Source: Verrucomicrobiia bacterium
GTDB taxonomy: Bacteria > Verrucomicrobiota > Verrucomicrobiia > CAIQCK01
Assembly: GCA_026417675.1 (NCBI GenBank)
Contig: JAOACV010000017.1
Location: 1 to 12,987 of the forward strand
Length of the DNA stretch: 12,987 nt
Direction: 5' to 3'
This document shows positions 6,632 to 12,987 of the stretch, in pieces (position 1 is the stretch's first letter; the number at the start of each line of letters is the position of its first letter). The position numbers and the translations under genes are program-made. The notes under the pieces are model-generated. The model had not been told where the DNA came from and did not search any database. It saw only the letters and a program-made list of their open reading frames with translations.

Positions 6632-8053
6632 ATGAGAATGCGATGGTTGGTCGTTACGGTATGCGGAGCGCTGCTGCCGTTGTCGGCACGCGACTTTGCG
6701 GCGGAGACGCGGCCGGAATGCTGCGGGGTGTGGTATGCCTCCGGCACAGCGAATACATTGCCGGGGCACCGCTACGTGTATTCCGGCCCCATGGCGACTT
6801 ACTCGGTCTGGCACCGGCCGATGGCGGTATTCGCGCCGGCGGTGAACAAGACCTTCTTCGTCTATGGCAACGCCACCAACGCGCCCACGATCAGTTTCTA
6901 CGATCATGCCCGGCGCGTCTTCGCAAGGCCCGTGGTCGTTGGCGGCAATCGCGACGGCGACGCGCATCGGAATCCGACGTTGCATGTGGCCGGGGACGGC
7001 CACCTCTACATCTTCTACGGCGCGCACGGTCATCCGACGCGCGTCGTGAAGTCGGCGGCGGCGTATGACATATCGGCTTGGATCCGGAAGCCTGACTTGC
7101 CGGACGAGAAGACAACCTACCCGCAACCGTGGCAGCTTAAAGCGGGCGAACTCTTCGTGTCCTGGCGCGGCCAGCCGTTGTCGGCGGTGCGCGAATCGAA
7201 GGACGCGGCAGGCCAGCCGCCCGGCTGGCGGTTCAGCGTCTCGCGCGACGGCGGCAGCACGTGGGACGCGCCGACCGACCTGGTCAGGTTTCAGGATGCC
7301 ACGGCCTATGCCATCACCATCGCCGAGGAAGGCGCGTATCCGCGGAAGATTCACATCACATGGTCGCGGCTCGGCGGCGGCACGGAAAAGGAGCAGAAGG
7401 AGAAGCATCTCTGGGCGCGACGCTACAACGTCTATTACGCCCGTTCCGAGGATGGCGGGGCCACATGGAAACGCTCGGACGGCACGCACTACACGCTGCC
7501 GATCACCGAGGCGGCGGCGGAGAAAATCTACGACAGCGGCCAGCACGGCGTGTGGCTGAAGGACATTCAACTCGACCCGCAGGGCAACCCCTGCATCCTG
7601 TTTATTGACGCCGATGTGGCGACCTACGCGAGCGCGTGGAAGTTCGCCCGTCACGCCGGCGGGCGGTGGGACGTCAGCGACGTGGCTGCGAGCGACCATA
7701 TGTATGACGACGGCGGGCTGGTGATTCGCAACCCTGAGGATTTTCGGGTCTATGGACCGACGACCGCGACGCAACCGCAGGAGGACGGCGGCGAGATCGA
7801 GGAATGGCGATCGAGCGACGGCGGCAAGACATGGGCGCATACGAGGCACATCACGCGCGGCTCGCCGCTCAGCCACAATTGTGTCAAGGTCGTTTTCGGT
7901 CATCAGCGCGGCCCCGGCGACTTTCAGTTGCTTTGGAGTTACGGCGACTCGAACTATCCGCCGAGCACCCGGGAGGTCGGGATGTATTTCTACGGCGAGG
8001 CACGGGGCGAAGCCGCGCGCGTGGTCTTTCCGCGCGGGACGGCCACGCCATGA
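6632..8053 (+). CDS. Secreted BNR (Asp-box) repeat protein, BNR_4-like
   Basis: 473 residues with a short signal peptide (about 1-24, 'RWLVVTVCGALLPLSA'). Three Asp-boxes of form S-x-D-G-G-x-T-W are visible at 204-211, 272-279 and 394-401, the turns of a beta-propeller. The front part, 'GDAHRNPTLHVAGDGHLYIFYGAHGHP' region (109-135), and 'TYPQPWQL' look like the BNR_4 family, whose relatives include sialidase-like proteins and PL24/PL25-type polysaccharide lyases. A role in binding or cleaving an acidic or sulfated polysaccharide outside the cytoplasm is plausible, but no sialidase arginine triad can be confirmed by eye and no enzyme activity should be assumed. AGAGG lies 5 nt before the ATG. 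The CsgG-like gene follows after 67 bp on the same strand. Confidence 0.85.
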   Translation: MRMRWLVVTVCGALLPLSARDFAAETRPECCGVWYASGTANTLPGHRYVYSGPMATYSVWHRPMAVFAPAVNKTFFVYGNATNAPTISFYDHARRVFARPVVVGGNRDGDAHRNPTLHVAGDGHLYIFYGAHGHPTRVVKSAAAYDISAWIRKPDLPDEKTTYPQPWQLKAGELFVSWRGQPLSAVRESKDAAGQPPGWRFSVSRDGGSTWDAPTDLVRFQDATAYAITIAEEGAYPRKIHITWSRLGGGTEKEQKEKHLWARRYNVYYARSEDGGATWKRSDGTHYTLPITEAAAEKIYDSGQHGVWLKDIQLDPQGNPCILFIDADVATYASAWKFARHAGGRWDVSDVAASDHMYDDGGLVIRNPEDFRVYGPTTATQPQEDGGEIEEWRSSDGGKTWAHTRHITRGSPLSHNCVKVVFGHQRGPGDFQLLWSYGDSNYPPSTREVGMYFYGEARGEAARVVFPRGTATP

Positions 8054-8062
8054 CGGGCCGTC

Positions 8063-8092
8063 TTGACAAGCTGCGCGCCCGCGCCCTACAAC
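8063..8092 (+). promoter_or_regulatory. Candidate sigma70-type promoter for the CsgG-like gene
   Basis: A consensus TTGACA (8063-8068), an 18-nt spacer and TACAAC (8087-8092, 4 of 6) lie in the 67-bp gap before the start at 8121, giving an expected leader of about 20 nt. The -35 is strong and the -10 weak. It suggests the CsgG-like gene can be transcribed apart from the BNR gene. Confidence 0.4.
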
Positions 8093-8120
8093 TGCCGCGC
8101 CATTTGATCCGTAGAAACCC

Positions 8121-9572
8121 ATGAACATGCATCGCATCGCTTTGATGGCCGCCTCGCTCGCCGTCGCGGCCTTGCTGGCCGGTTGCGCCAGCAGCGGGAC
8201 CGGGGCCGGCGCCTCGCCTGCGCAACAACGCCGCGCGGCCCAGCTCGGCATCCTGGCGCAGTTGCCCCCTTACTACGGACCGAAGAAGCTCATCGCGGTC
8301 ATGGATTTCCAAAACAAGTCCAACTACAAGGGCAAGATGGAACTGGGCACGGGCATGGCCGACTCGCTGACCGACGCGCTCATCCGCAGCGAACGGTTCA
8401 TCGTGGTGGAGCGCCAGCAGATCCGCGACGTGCTCAAGGAGCAGGACTTTGCCCAGACCGGGCGCACTGTGGAGGCCGGCGCCCCGAAGATCGGGCGGGT
8501 GCTGAACACGCAGGCGCTGATCTATGGCACGGTGGTGGACTTCAGCGAGACGCAGGAGCAGAGCCAGGCGTTTGGCTACCAGGGATTCAACCTCAGCATG
8601 GCGCACGCCGAGGCGAAGGTCACCATCGTCATCCGGGTGGTGGACTCCACCACCGGGCAAGTGCTGGACAGCCAGCAGATTGAGGGCAAGGCGGAGAAGC
8701 GCGCGCTGGGCCTCGCCTACGCCGAAAGAGAGTGGGCGTTTGGGAGCAAGGCGTTTGTGAAAACGCCGCTCGGCCAGGCCACCCAGGAGGCGATTGACAA
8801 GGCGGTGCTGTTCATCTGCCAGCGGTTGCAGGACGTGCCGTGGGAAGGCCGTGTCATTGACGCCAAGGACAGCGACATCTACATCAACGCTGGCGAGCAG
8901 CAAGGCATCGCGGTGGGCGACTGTTTCGTGGTCTTCCGCGAGGGCGAGGCGATGGTGGACCCCGCCACCGGCCTGCCACTCGGCGCGCCGCGCAAGGAAA
9001 TCGGCGCGGTCGAGGTGAGTGAGGTGCAACCGAAATTCGCCGTCGCGAAGGTTCTTCGTGGCGCCGGCATCGCCCGCCGCGATATCGTGCGCTTTGTGCC
9101 CGTGGCGCAGGTCAAGGGCGCGTTGCCCGCCGCCAAGACGGTGCCGCCTCCGCCCGACACGCCCGGCGTAACCCGGGCGCGCGAACTCCTCAGCCGCAAC
9201 GACCGCAGCGGCGCCCTGCGCGAGGTAGAGGCGGCGCTCAAGGCCAATCCGGCCGACGCAGCCGCGGCGATCCTGAAACTGCAACTGGAAGTCGAGCGCC
9301 GCGATTTCCGCGCCGCGTCGCGAACCGCCGCGCAGGTGGTTTCACTCCGGCCCGACGATCCGGCCGCATTGCTGCCGGCCGCGCAGGCGCAATCCGGCGC
9401 GGGCGACTACGCCGGGGCCGTCGCCACCCTGAACCGGCTGCTGACCGTGGACCCGAACAACATCCAGGCGCTGGTGTTGCGCAGCCAGGCGCTGGCCAAC
9501 ACCGGCGACAACGCCGGTTCCTATCGCGACATGCGCCGCGCCATCAACCTCGGCTATCAAGCGCCCAAGTAG
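8121..9572 (+). CDS. CsgG-family lipoprotein with C-terminal TPR repeats
   Basis: 483 residues. The N-terminus carries a clear lipoprotein signal ending in LLAGC (lipid-modified Cys22). Residues about 55-245 match the CsgG domain: 'LIAVMDFQNKS', 'GTGMADSLTDALIRSERFIVVERQQIRDVLKEQ' region (76-108), 'ALIYGTVVDF', 'DSTTGQVLDSQQIEGKA'. Residues about 243-332 ('EGRVIDAKDSDIYINAG', 'GIAVGDCFVVFREGE', then 'VSEVQPKFAVAKVLRG') look like the FlgT C-terminal type of module. From about 349 to the end there are roughly four TPR-type helical pairs ('AREVEAALKANPADA'-like units). CsgG itself forms the outer-membrane curli pore; no csgA, csgB, csgE or csgF is present here, so curli secretion is not implied. 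An outer-membrane assembly or scaffold role is an inference. No strong Shine-Dalgarno; ATG at 8127 is an alternative start. Confidence 0.88.
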   Translation: MNMHRIALMAASLAVAALLAGCASSGTGAGASPAQQRRAAQLGILAQLPPYYGPKKLIAVMDFQNKSNYKGKMELGTGMADSLTDALIRSERFIVVERQQIRDVLKEQDFAQTGRTVEAGAPKIGRVLNTQALIYGTVVDFSETQEQSQAFGYQGFNLSMAHAEAKVTIVIRVVDSTTGQVLDSQQIEGKAEKRALGLAYAEREWAFGSKAFVKTPLGQATQEAIDKAVLFICQRLQDVPWEGRVIDAKDSDIYINAGEQQGIAVGDCFVVFREGEAMVDPATGLPLGAPRKEIGAVEVSEVQPKFAVAKVLRGAGIARRDIVRFVPVAQVKGALPAAKTVPPPPDTPGVTRARELLSRNDRSGALREVEAALKANPADAAAAILKLQLEVERRDFRAASRTAAQVVSLRPDDPAALLPAAQAQSGAGDYAGAVATLNRLLTVDPNNIQALVLRSQALANTGDNAGSYRDMRRAINLGYQAPK

Positions 9573-9639
9573 CCGCGCGCGAACCGAAGGCCGCCAACGC
9601 CGGCGTCCGGAGTCCTGACTCGAAACACTTCGATCATTC

Positions 9640-10638
9640 ATGGACTCTCACGCCAATAAGCAATCCACACTCCCCAATCCACAATCGGTTGTCGGTCGTC
9701 TGGCACCCACGCCCAGCGGCGCGCTGCATCTGGGCAACGCCCGCACCTTTCTTATCGCGTGGCTGTCGGCGCGGTCGCAGGGCGGGCGGGTGGTGTTGCG
9801 GATGGATGATTTGGACGCGCCGCGCGTGAAGCCGGGCTATGTCGAACAGGCGATGGCGGACCTGCGCTGGCTGGGGCTGGAATGGGACGGCGAGCCGATG
9901 TTCCAGAGTCGGCGCGGCGACGCGTATCGGGCGGCGCTGGAAACACTGCGCGCGGCTGGGCGCGTTTACCCATGCGTTTGCAGCCGGCGCGAGGTTGCGG
10001 CCGCGGCGCGGGCGCCTCACGAGGGCGAGGAGGGGCCGGTCTATCCCGGCACATGCCGCAGGAGACCACGCAAGGAACACAGCGCGCAAAAGCGCGCCGA
10101 CCAGCCGCCCAGTTGGCGCTTCGCGACGGACACGGGGGAGTCGCGCGTCGAGTTCGAGGACGCGCTGCATGGCCGCTGCGTCTTTGACGCGGCGCGGCAG
10201 CTCGGCGATTTCATCGTTTTCCGCAACGACGGCATCGCCGCCTATCAACTTGCCACCATCGTGGACGATCACGCCCAGGGCGTCACCGAGGTCGTGCGCG
10301 GCGATGACCTGCTCACGTCCGCGCCGCGCCAACTGTTGCTCTACCGGGCGCTCGGCCTGACGCCACCGCGGTTCATGCACGTGCCGCTGGTGCTCGACGC
10401 CGCAGGCCAGCGCATGGCCAAGCGTCGCGATTCGACACGGCTGGCCGCATTGCGCGAGGCTGGCGTGCCCGCGGCGCAGGTGATCGGCGCGCTCGCCGCA
10501 AGTTGCGGCTGGGCCGCGCCAGGCGAGCAGCTCATGCCCGCGGAGTTGATCGGACGATTCGATCTCGCGAAGCTGCCGCGCCGGCCCGTGCGATGGGATG
10601 GTTTTGCGAACTCTGGATTCGTGACCTGCAACCCGTGA
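9640..10638 (+). CDS. gluQ: Glutamyl-Q tRNA(Asp) synthetase
   Basis: 332 residues. The enzyme activates glutamate and attaches it to queuosine at the wobble position (Q34) of tRNA(Asp). It is a truncated GluRS catalytic domain lacking the anticodon-binding part, as the length shows. Motifs: 'GRLAPTPSGALHLGNA' (19-34, HIGH-type), 'VLRMDDLDAPR' (52-62), zinc ligands Cys112, Cys114, Tyr135 and Cys139, 'DFIVFRNDGIAAYQLATIVDD' region (190-210), 'GVTEVVRGDDLL' and 'GQRMAKR' (256-262, KMSKS-type). Only one start fits (ATG 9640), since no start codon exists between it and the conserved 'GRLAP'. The first 18 residues are encoded partly by a heptamer repeat and are not conserved-looking; the stop codon also lies in a degenerate repeat. 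The product implies the organism makes queuosine. No strong Shine-Dalgarno. Confidence 0.93.
   Translation: MDSHANKQSTLPNPQSVVGRLAPTPSGALHLGNARTFLIAWLSARSQGGRVVLRMDDLDAPRVKPGYVEQAMADLRWLGLEWDGEPMFQSRRGDAYRAALETLRAAGRVYPCVCSRREVAAAARAPHEGEEGPVYPGTCRRRPRKEHSAQKRADQPPSWRFATDTGESRVEFEDALHGRCVFDAARQLGDFIVFRNDGIAAYQLATIVDDHAQGVTEVVRGDDLLTSAPRQLLLYRALGLTPPRFMHVPLVLDAAGQRMAKRRDSTRLAALREAGVPAAQVIGALAASCGWAAPGEQLMPAELIGRFDLAKLPRRPVRWDGFANSGFVTCNP
9654..9702 (+). repeat. Degenerate heptanucleotide tandem repeat at the start of gluQ
   Basis: Seven consecutive 7-bp units can be laid out without gaps: CAATAAG, CAATCCA, CACTCCC, CAATCCA, CAATCGG, TTGTCGG and TCGTCTG. The first five clearly share a CAATCCA-type consensus, the last two drift into the conserved coding sequence. 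The array lies in coding sequence, covering roughly residues 5-21 of the synthetase. Confidence 0.6.
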
Positions 10639-10665
10639 TTCGAGACGAAGACGCATCACGAGTCC
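10617..10665 (+). repeat. Possible degenerate heptamer repeat across the gluQ stop codon
   Basis: In 7-bp steps the sequence reads ATTCGTG, ACCTGCA, ACCCGTG, ATTCGAG, ACGAAGA, CGCATCA, CGAGTCC. The first, third and fourth units resemble each other and sit in the same heptad phase; the others are weak. The TGA stop of gluQ (10636-10638) lies inside. Weaker than the array at the gene start. Confidence 0.35.
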
Positions 10666-10686
10666 CAAGCTGTCATTCGGCCCTCC

Positions 10687-10713
10687 CGCGATCATGGCGG
10701 CTGCAAGATCGCG
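10687..10713. repeat. Inverted repeat in the convergent spacer
   Basis: CGCGATC (10687-10693) and GATCGCG (10707-10713) form a perfect 7-bp stem with a 13-nt loop. It is one of several stems in the 192-bp spacer between gluQ and the membrane-protein gene and could help end transcription from either side. No T-tract follows. Confidence 0.45.
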
Positions 10714-10730
10714 CTGTCGGTTATTCGGGT

Positions 10731-10755
10731 GGGTCGCGTTCTCCGAACGCGATTC
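10731..10755 (-). repeat. Palindromic element, copy 2
   Basis: Read on the minus strand this 25-bp stretch matches 6507-6531 at 21 of 25 positions and shares the core CGGAGAACGCGA. The stem TCGCG/CGCGA is kept, while the outer bases differ. It is followed on the plus strand by CCCG/CGGG (loop GATCAT, from about 10767) and the TTCGCGAA palindrome, so the spacer is a cluster of stem-loops between two converging genes. Confidence 0.55.
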
Positions 10756-10830
10756 TTTCGCTTTGCCCGGATCATCGGGTTCGCGAAACGCGAGCCGAGC
10801 CGGCGCCGCTACCCCGTCACCTCCGCGCGC

Positions 10831-11757
10831 TCATTTCTGCTTGCGCGTGAGCAACTGAACGGAGCCGTGCAGGTATTCGATGTCGTCCCGGACTTGCGGA
10901 TACACCGCGGCGGGCGCCCAAGAGATGATGCGGTAGGTCGCGTCGCCCGCTAGGTAAACCGTGCAGAAGAACCGCGTCTCGCTTTTTTCCCGCATGCCGC
11001 GCGCCGTGATCCGCACCGCCTCCATATTGTTGACGGTCAGCTTCTCCTCGCGCTCGATGACCACCTCGGGGTTGATCGCGTGCAGGTCAGCCACACAGCG
11101 GTCGCGCGCCCTTAGCAGCGAGGTCTTGCCCGACTCGGCGAAGACGCGCGTGCGGGCGCGCAATGTCCGCTGCGTCAGTTCCGCGACGGCGCCCGCGGCG
11201 CGGACCAAGGCCGGTTCTTCCGACCAGTCGCGCGAGGGCACCACGAAACCGAAACCGAGGTTCGGCCGGGTGACCACGTAACCGCCGCGGGCCATCGGCA
11301 CATTGGGCGGCTCCCGCATTTCCGGCGGACGCTCGACCGGCCAGAGCTGCTGGGTGTTGTTGAAAAAGCAAACCAAGCCGCCCAAGACCAGCCCCAGCGC
11401 GCCGCCCAGTTGACCGCCGACCGGACGATGCCGGCGCGGCCAGTAGATGCGCGCGAACGCCATCAGCGCAAACAGAACGCCGAGGCCTCCCAGTACGTAA
11501 CGGGCGCGGTGGGTGAGCAGCGACAATTGGTAGGCGCGGCTGGGCGACAGCCAGGGACCGAGCAGTTGTTCCACCGGCACCAGCGCCAGCAAAGTCATTG
11601 TCAACGACCAGTAGACATAACGGTTGCGCGCCGGACCTTGCCGCCGCCGCACCCATATCATCAGGGCCGCGCTCAGCACGACGAACACAAGAAAACCCAG
11701 CGTCCAGTAGAAACCGTATTCGTAATCCCACGGCGTCTCTGATCGAAACGGATTCAT
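10831..11757 (-). CDS. Membrane protein with four predicted TM helices and a soluble C-terminal domain
   Basis: 308 residues from the ATG at 11757, which has AGAAGG 7 nt upstream. Hydrophobic segments lie at about 16-36, 47-66, 86-105 and 115-133, separated by short basic loops ('RRRQGPARNR', 'PRRHRP'). From about 158 to the end is a soluble domain that begins 'GGYVVTRPNLGFGFVVPSRDW' and ends 'FFCTVYLAGDATYRIISWAPAAVY', 'DDIEYLHGSVQLL'. This layout resembles the small PsbP/DcrB/DUF1795-like alpha-beta domains found in exported proteins of unknown role, but I do not firmly recognise it. The open frame continues upstream to 12009; that extension would overlap the first 140 bp of uvrA and adds residues with no visible signal, so I reject it. 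A third start at 11871 would overlap the uvrA start codon. Function unknown. Confidence 0.75.
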   Translation of the reverse strand: MNPFRSETPWDYEYGFYWTLGFLVFVVLSAALMIWVRRRQGPARNRYVYWSLTMTLLALVPVEQLLGPWLSPSRAYQLSLLTHRARYVLGGLGVLFALMAFARIYWPRRHRPVGGQLGGALGLVLGGLVCFFNNTQQLWPVERPPEMREPPNVPMARGGYVVTRPNLGFGFVVPSRDWSEEPALVRAAGAVAELTQRTLRARTRVFAESGKTSLLRARDRCVADLHAINPEVVIEREEKLTVNNMEAVRITARGMREKSETRFFCTVYLAGDATYRIISWAPAAVYPQVRDDIEYLHGSVQLLTRKQK

Positions 11758-11833
11758 CACGCAGCCTTCTATCAGAGTCGCTGCGGCAAAGCAACCGGCC
11801 TGAAACAAGACGGAGACAGGCCGTCCGCGGTCG

Positions 11834-11861
11834 TTGAAAAACCTGCCCGCCTGCCTATAGT
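11834..11861 (+). promoter_or_regulatory. Candidate promoter immediately before uvrA
   Basis: TTGAAA (11834-11839), a 16-nt spacer and TATAGT (11856-11861) resemble a sigma70-type promoter. Transcription would start near 11868, two or so bases from the ATG at 11870, so the mRNA would be nearly leaderless. This agrees with the absence of a Shine-Dalgarno before the gene. No LexA-type operator is evident. Confidence 0.45.
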
Positions 11862-11869
11862 CGCGGTGC

Positions 11870-12987
11870 ATGTCCGACGGTGACTTTATCCTCGTTGAAG
11901 GCGCGCGGCAGAACAACCTGAAAGGATTGAACCTCAGGCTGCCGCTGAACCGCTTCATCGTCGTCACGGGCGTCAGCGGCAGCGGGAAAAGCTCGCTCGC
12001 CTTCGACACGCTCTACGCCGAGGGCCAGCGCCGCTACGTCGAGACGTTCTCGCCTTACGCGCGGCAATTCCTCGACCGCATGGACAAGCCGCGCGTGGAC
12101 CGCATCGTCGGTATCCCGCCCGCCGTCGCGATTGACCAGACCAACCCCGTCCGCACCTCGCGCAGCACCGTCGGCACCATGACCGAGCTGTGCGACCACA
12201 TCAAACTGCTCTACGCCCGCGCCGCCACGCTCAACTGCCGCGGCTGCGGCAAGCCCGTCCGCCGCGACAACGCCGACACGATCTGGCAGACACTCACTCT
12301 GCAAGCCGCCAAGCAGGAAGTGCTGGTGACCTTTCCCTGCCCCATTCCGAAGTCCTTCAAGGCCGAGGAAGCCCGCGACCTGCTGGCCAAACAAGGTTTT
12401 CAGCGCGCGCTGGTCGGTGGCGAAGTCGTGCGTCTCGACGAAAATCCGCGCGCCATCAAACCCGGCGCCGCGCTCGACATCATCGCCGACCGCGTCCGTA
12501 TCGAACCCACCAGCCGCGCCCGCGCCGTCGAAGCTCTGGAAACTGCGCTCAAGTTCGGCAAAGGTCGTGTCCAAATCCGAACGCTCAACGCTCAACGCTT
12601 AACTCTTAACTTCTCCTCCGACCTCCACTGCCCCGACTGCGACATCCACTACCGCGACCCGTCGCCGAACCTCTTCTCCTTCAACTCGGCGCTCGGCGCC
12701 TGCGGCCGCTGCCGCGGCTTTGGGCGCACCATCGAGATTGACTACGACCGCGTCGTGCCCGACCCGACGCTGACGCTGGCCGGCGGCGCGATCAAAATCT
12801 GGCAGAGCGAGAGTTACCGCGAGTGTCAGGACGACCTGATGGAGTTCGCGCCGCGCGCGGGCTGCCCGACCGACGTGCCGTGGGAGAAGCTGCCGGAGAA
12901 ATGGAAACGCTGGGTCATCGAGGGCGAAGGCCGTTGGGAGGACCGCAAATGGTATGGCCTGAAACGGTTCTTCGCGTGGCTGGAGAC
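11870..12987 (+). CDS. uvrA: UvrA-family excinuclease subunit A, N-terminal part (runs off the window)
   Basis: 372 codons are visible with no stop. UvrA is the ATP-driven damage sensor of nucleotide excision repair; it dimerises and loads UvrB on damaged DNA. 'ILVEGARQNNLKGLNLRLP' leads into the Walker A 'GVSGSGKS' (34-41), then 'DTLYAEGQRRYVETFSPYARQFL' region (45-67). 'IDQTNPVRTSRSTVGTMTE' replaces the canonical 'IDQKTTSxNPRSTVGTVTE'. A zinc module has Cys254, Cys257, Cys278 and Cys281 around 'DPSPNLFSFNSALGAC', plus an extra CxxC at about 123-126. 'LTLAGGAIKIW' and 'KWYGLKRFFAWLE' follow. The signature fits the diverged UvrA group known from other bacteria rather than the housekeeping type, so a second canonical uvrA may exist elsewhere. 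A 31-bp heptamer repeat lies inside the coding region without breaking the frame. Divergent from the membrane-protein gene. Confidence 0.93.
   Translation, partial: MSDGDFILVEGARQNNLKGLNLRLPLNRFIVVTGVSGSGKSSLAFDTLYAEGQRRYVETFSPYARQFLDRMDKPRVDRIVGIPPAVAIDQTNPVRTSRSTVGTMTELCDHIKLLYARAATLNCRGCGKPVRRDNADTIWQTLTLQAAKQEVLVTFPCPIPKSFKAEEARDLLAKQGFQRALVGGEVVRLDENPRAIKPGAALDIIADRVRIEPTSRARAVEALETALKFGKGRVQIRTLNAQRLTLNFSSDLHCPDCDIHYRDPSPNLFSFNSALGACGRCRGFGRTIEIDYDRVVPDPTLTLAGGAIKIWQSESYRECQDDLMEFAPRAGCPTDVPWEKLPEKWKRWVIEGEGRWEDRKWYGLKRFFAWLE
12580..12610 (+). repeat. Heptanucleotide tandem repeat inside uvrA
   Basis: AACGCTC occurs twice in tandem (12580-12593), followed by AACGCTT (12594-12600), AACTCTT (12601-12607) and a partial unit AAC. 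It encodes residues about 237-247 ('RTLNAQRLTLN') in the variable linker just before the first zinc module. The reading frame stays open although the unit is not a multiple of three. Confidence 0.8.

Noticed and set aside
6434..8251. 605-codon open frame on the minus strand
   Set aside because: It covers the BNR gene antisense. The BNR protein has a signal peptide, three Asp-boxes and a good ribosome-binding site; the antisense product is Arg/Ala/Val-rich and featureless.
7884..9284. 466-codon minus-strand frame opposite the CsgG-like gene
   Set aside because: Antisense shadow; its composition is typical of complement-strand reading of GC-rich coding DNA.
8121..9572. Curli secretion locus
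   Set aside because: Only the CsgG-type domain is present; no csgA/B/E/F-like gene lies nearby and the protein has extra TPRs.
9634..10695. 353-codon minus-strand frame opposite gluQ
   Set aside because: Antisense to a gene with all GluQ motifs. Its repetitive ends only reflect the heptamer arrays.
11758..12009. N-terminal extension of the four-TM protein
   Set aside because: It overlaps the conserved uvrA start region antisense, and the ATG at 11757 has a better ribosome-binding site.
1..12987. tRNA, rRNA, CRISPR array, insertion sequence or prophage genes
   Set aside because: I scanned for T-loop motifs, regularly spaced identical repeats, transposase motifs and terminal repeats with target duplications and saw none. 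The heptamer arrays lack spacers and are too short to be CRISPR.

Overview
The window is GC-rich bacterial DNA, densely coded on both strands. The gene mix suggests a Verrucomicrobiota-like or related soil/aquatic heterotroph: an arylsulfatase-type sulfatase end, a Tat-exported aldo/keto reductase, a GH5-like glycosidase, a BNR (Asp-box) secreted protein, hopanoid side-chain genes and a non-canonical UvrA. The phylum is an inference from gene content only; no rRNA or other marker is present.

Layout. 1-474 (+) is the C-terminal end of a sulfatase. 596-1399 (+) is a family 2 glycosyltransferase of the dolichyl-phosphate-glucose-synthase type. It converges on a GH5-like predicted lipoprotein (2591-1452, -). 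Divergent from that is a Tat-signal aldo/keto reductase (2784-3803, +). It converges on a three-gene minus-strand operon: hpnH (6260-5127), a 100-residue protein with an Sm-like motif (5108-4806), and a nucleoside-phosphorylase-fold protein that is probably HpnG (4748-3873). A 371-bp divergent spacer with palindromes (6261-6631) leads to a secreted BNR protein (6632-8053, +), a CsgG/TPR lipoprotein (8121-9572, +) and glutamyl-Q tRNA(Asp) synthetase (9640-10638, +). A hairpin-rich convergent spacer separates this from a four-TM membrane protein (11757-10831, -). The window ends in the 5' part of a uvrA-family gene (11870 onward, +), which is open through the window edge.

How the genes work together. 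The clearest pathway unit is the minus-strand operon. HpnH (radical SAM) adds a 5'-deoxyadenosyl group to hopene to give adenosylhopane. The phosphorylase-fold enzyme would then remove adenine. The small protein between them has no recognised role. The sulfatase, GH5 and BNR proteins fit polysaccharide use outside the cytoplasm, but they are scattered over both strands and do not form one locus.

Main points for a second look: (1) degenerate heptanucleotide tandem repeats lie inside or at the ends of coding sequences (start of gluQ, middle of uvrA, possibly the stop codons of gluQ and the glycosyltransferase), resembling the short tandemly repeated repetitive (STRR) sequences of cyanobacteria; (2) a small Sm-like protein is embedded between hopanoid genes; (3) a 25-bp palindromic element occurs twice, in opposite orientation, in two spacers; (4) the UvrA has a diverged signature and a promoter placed for a nearly leaderless mRNA.
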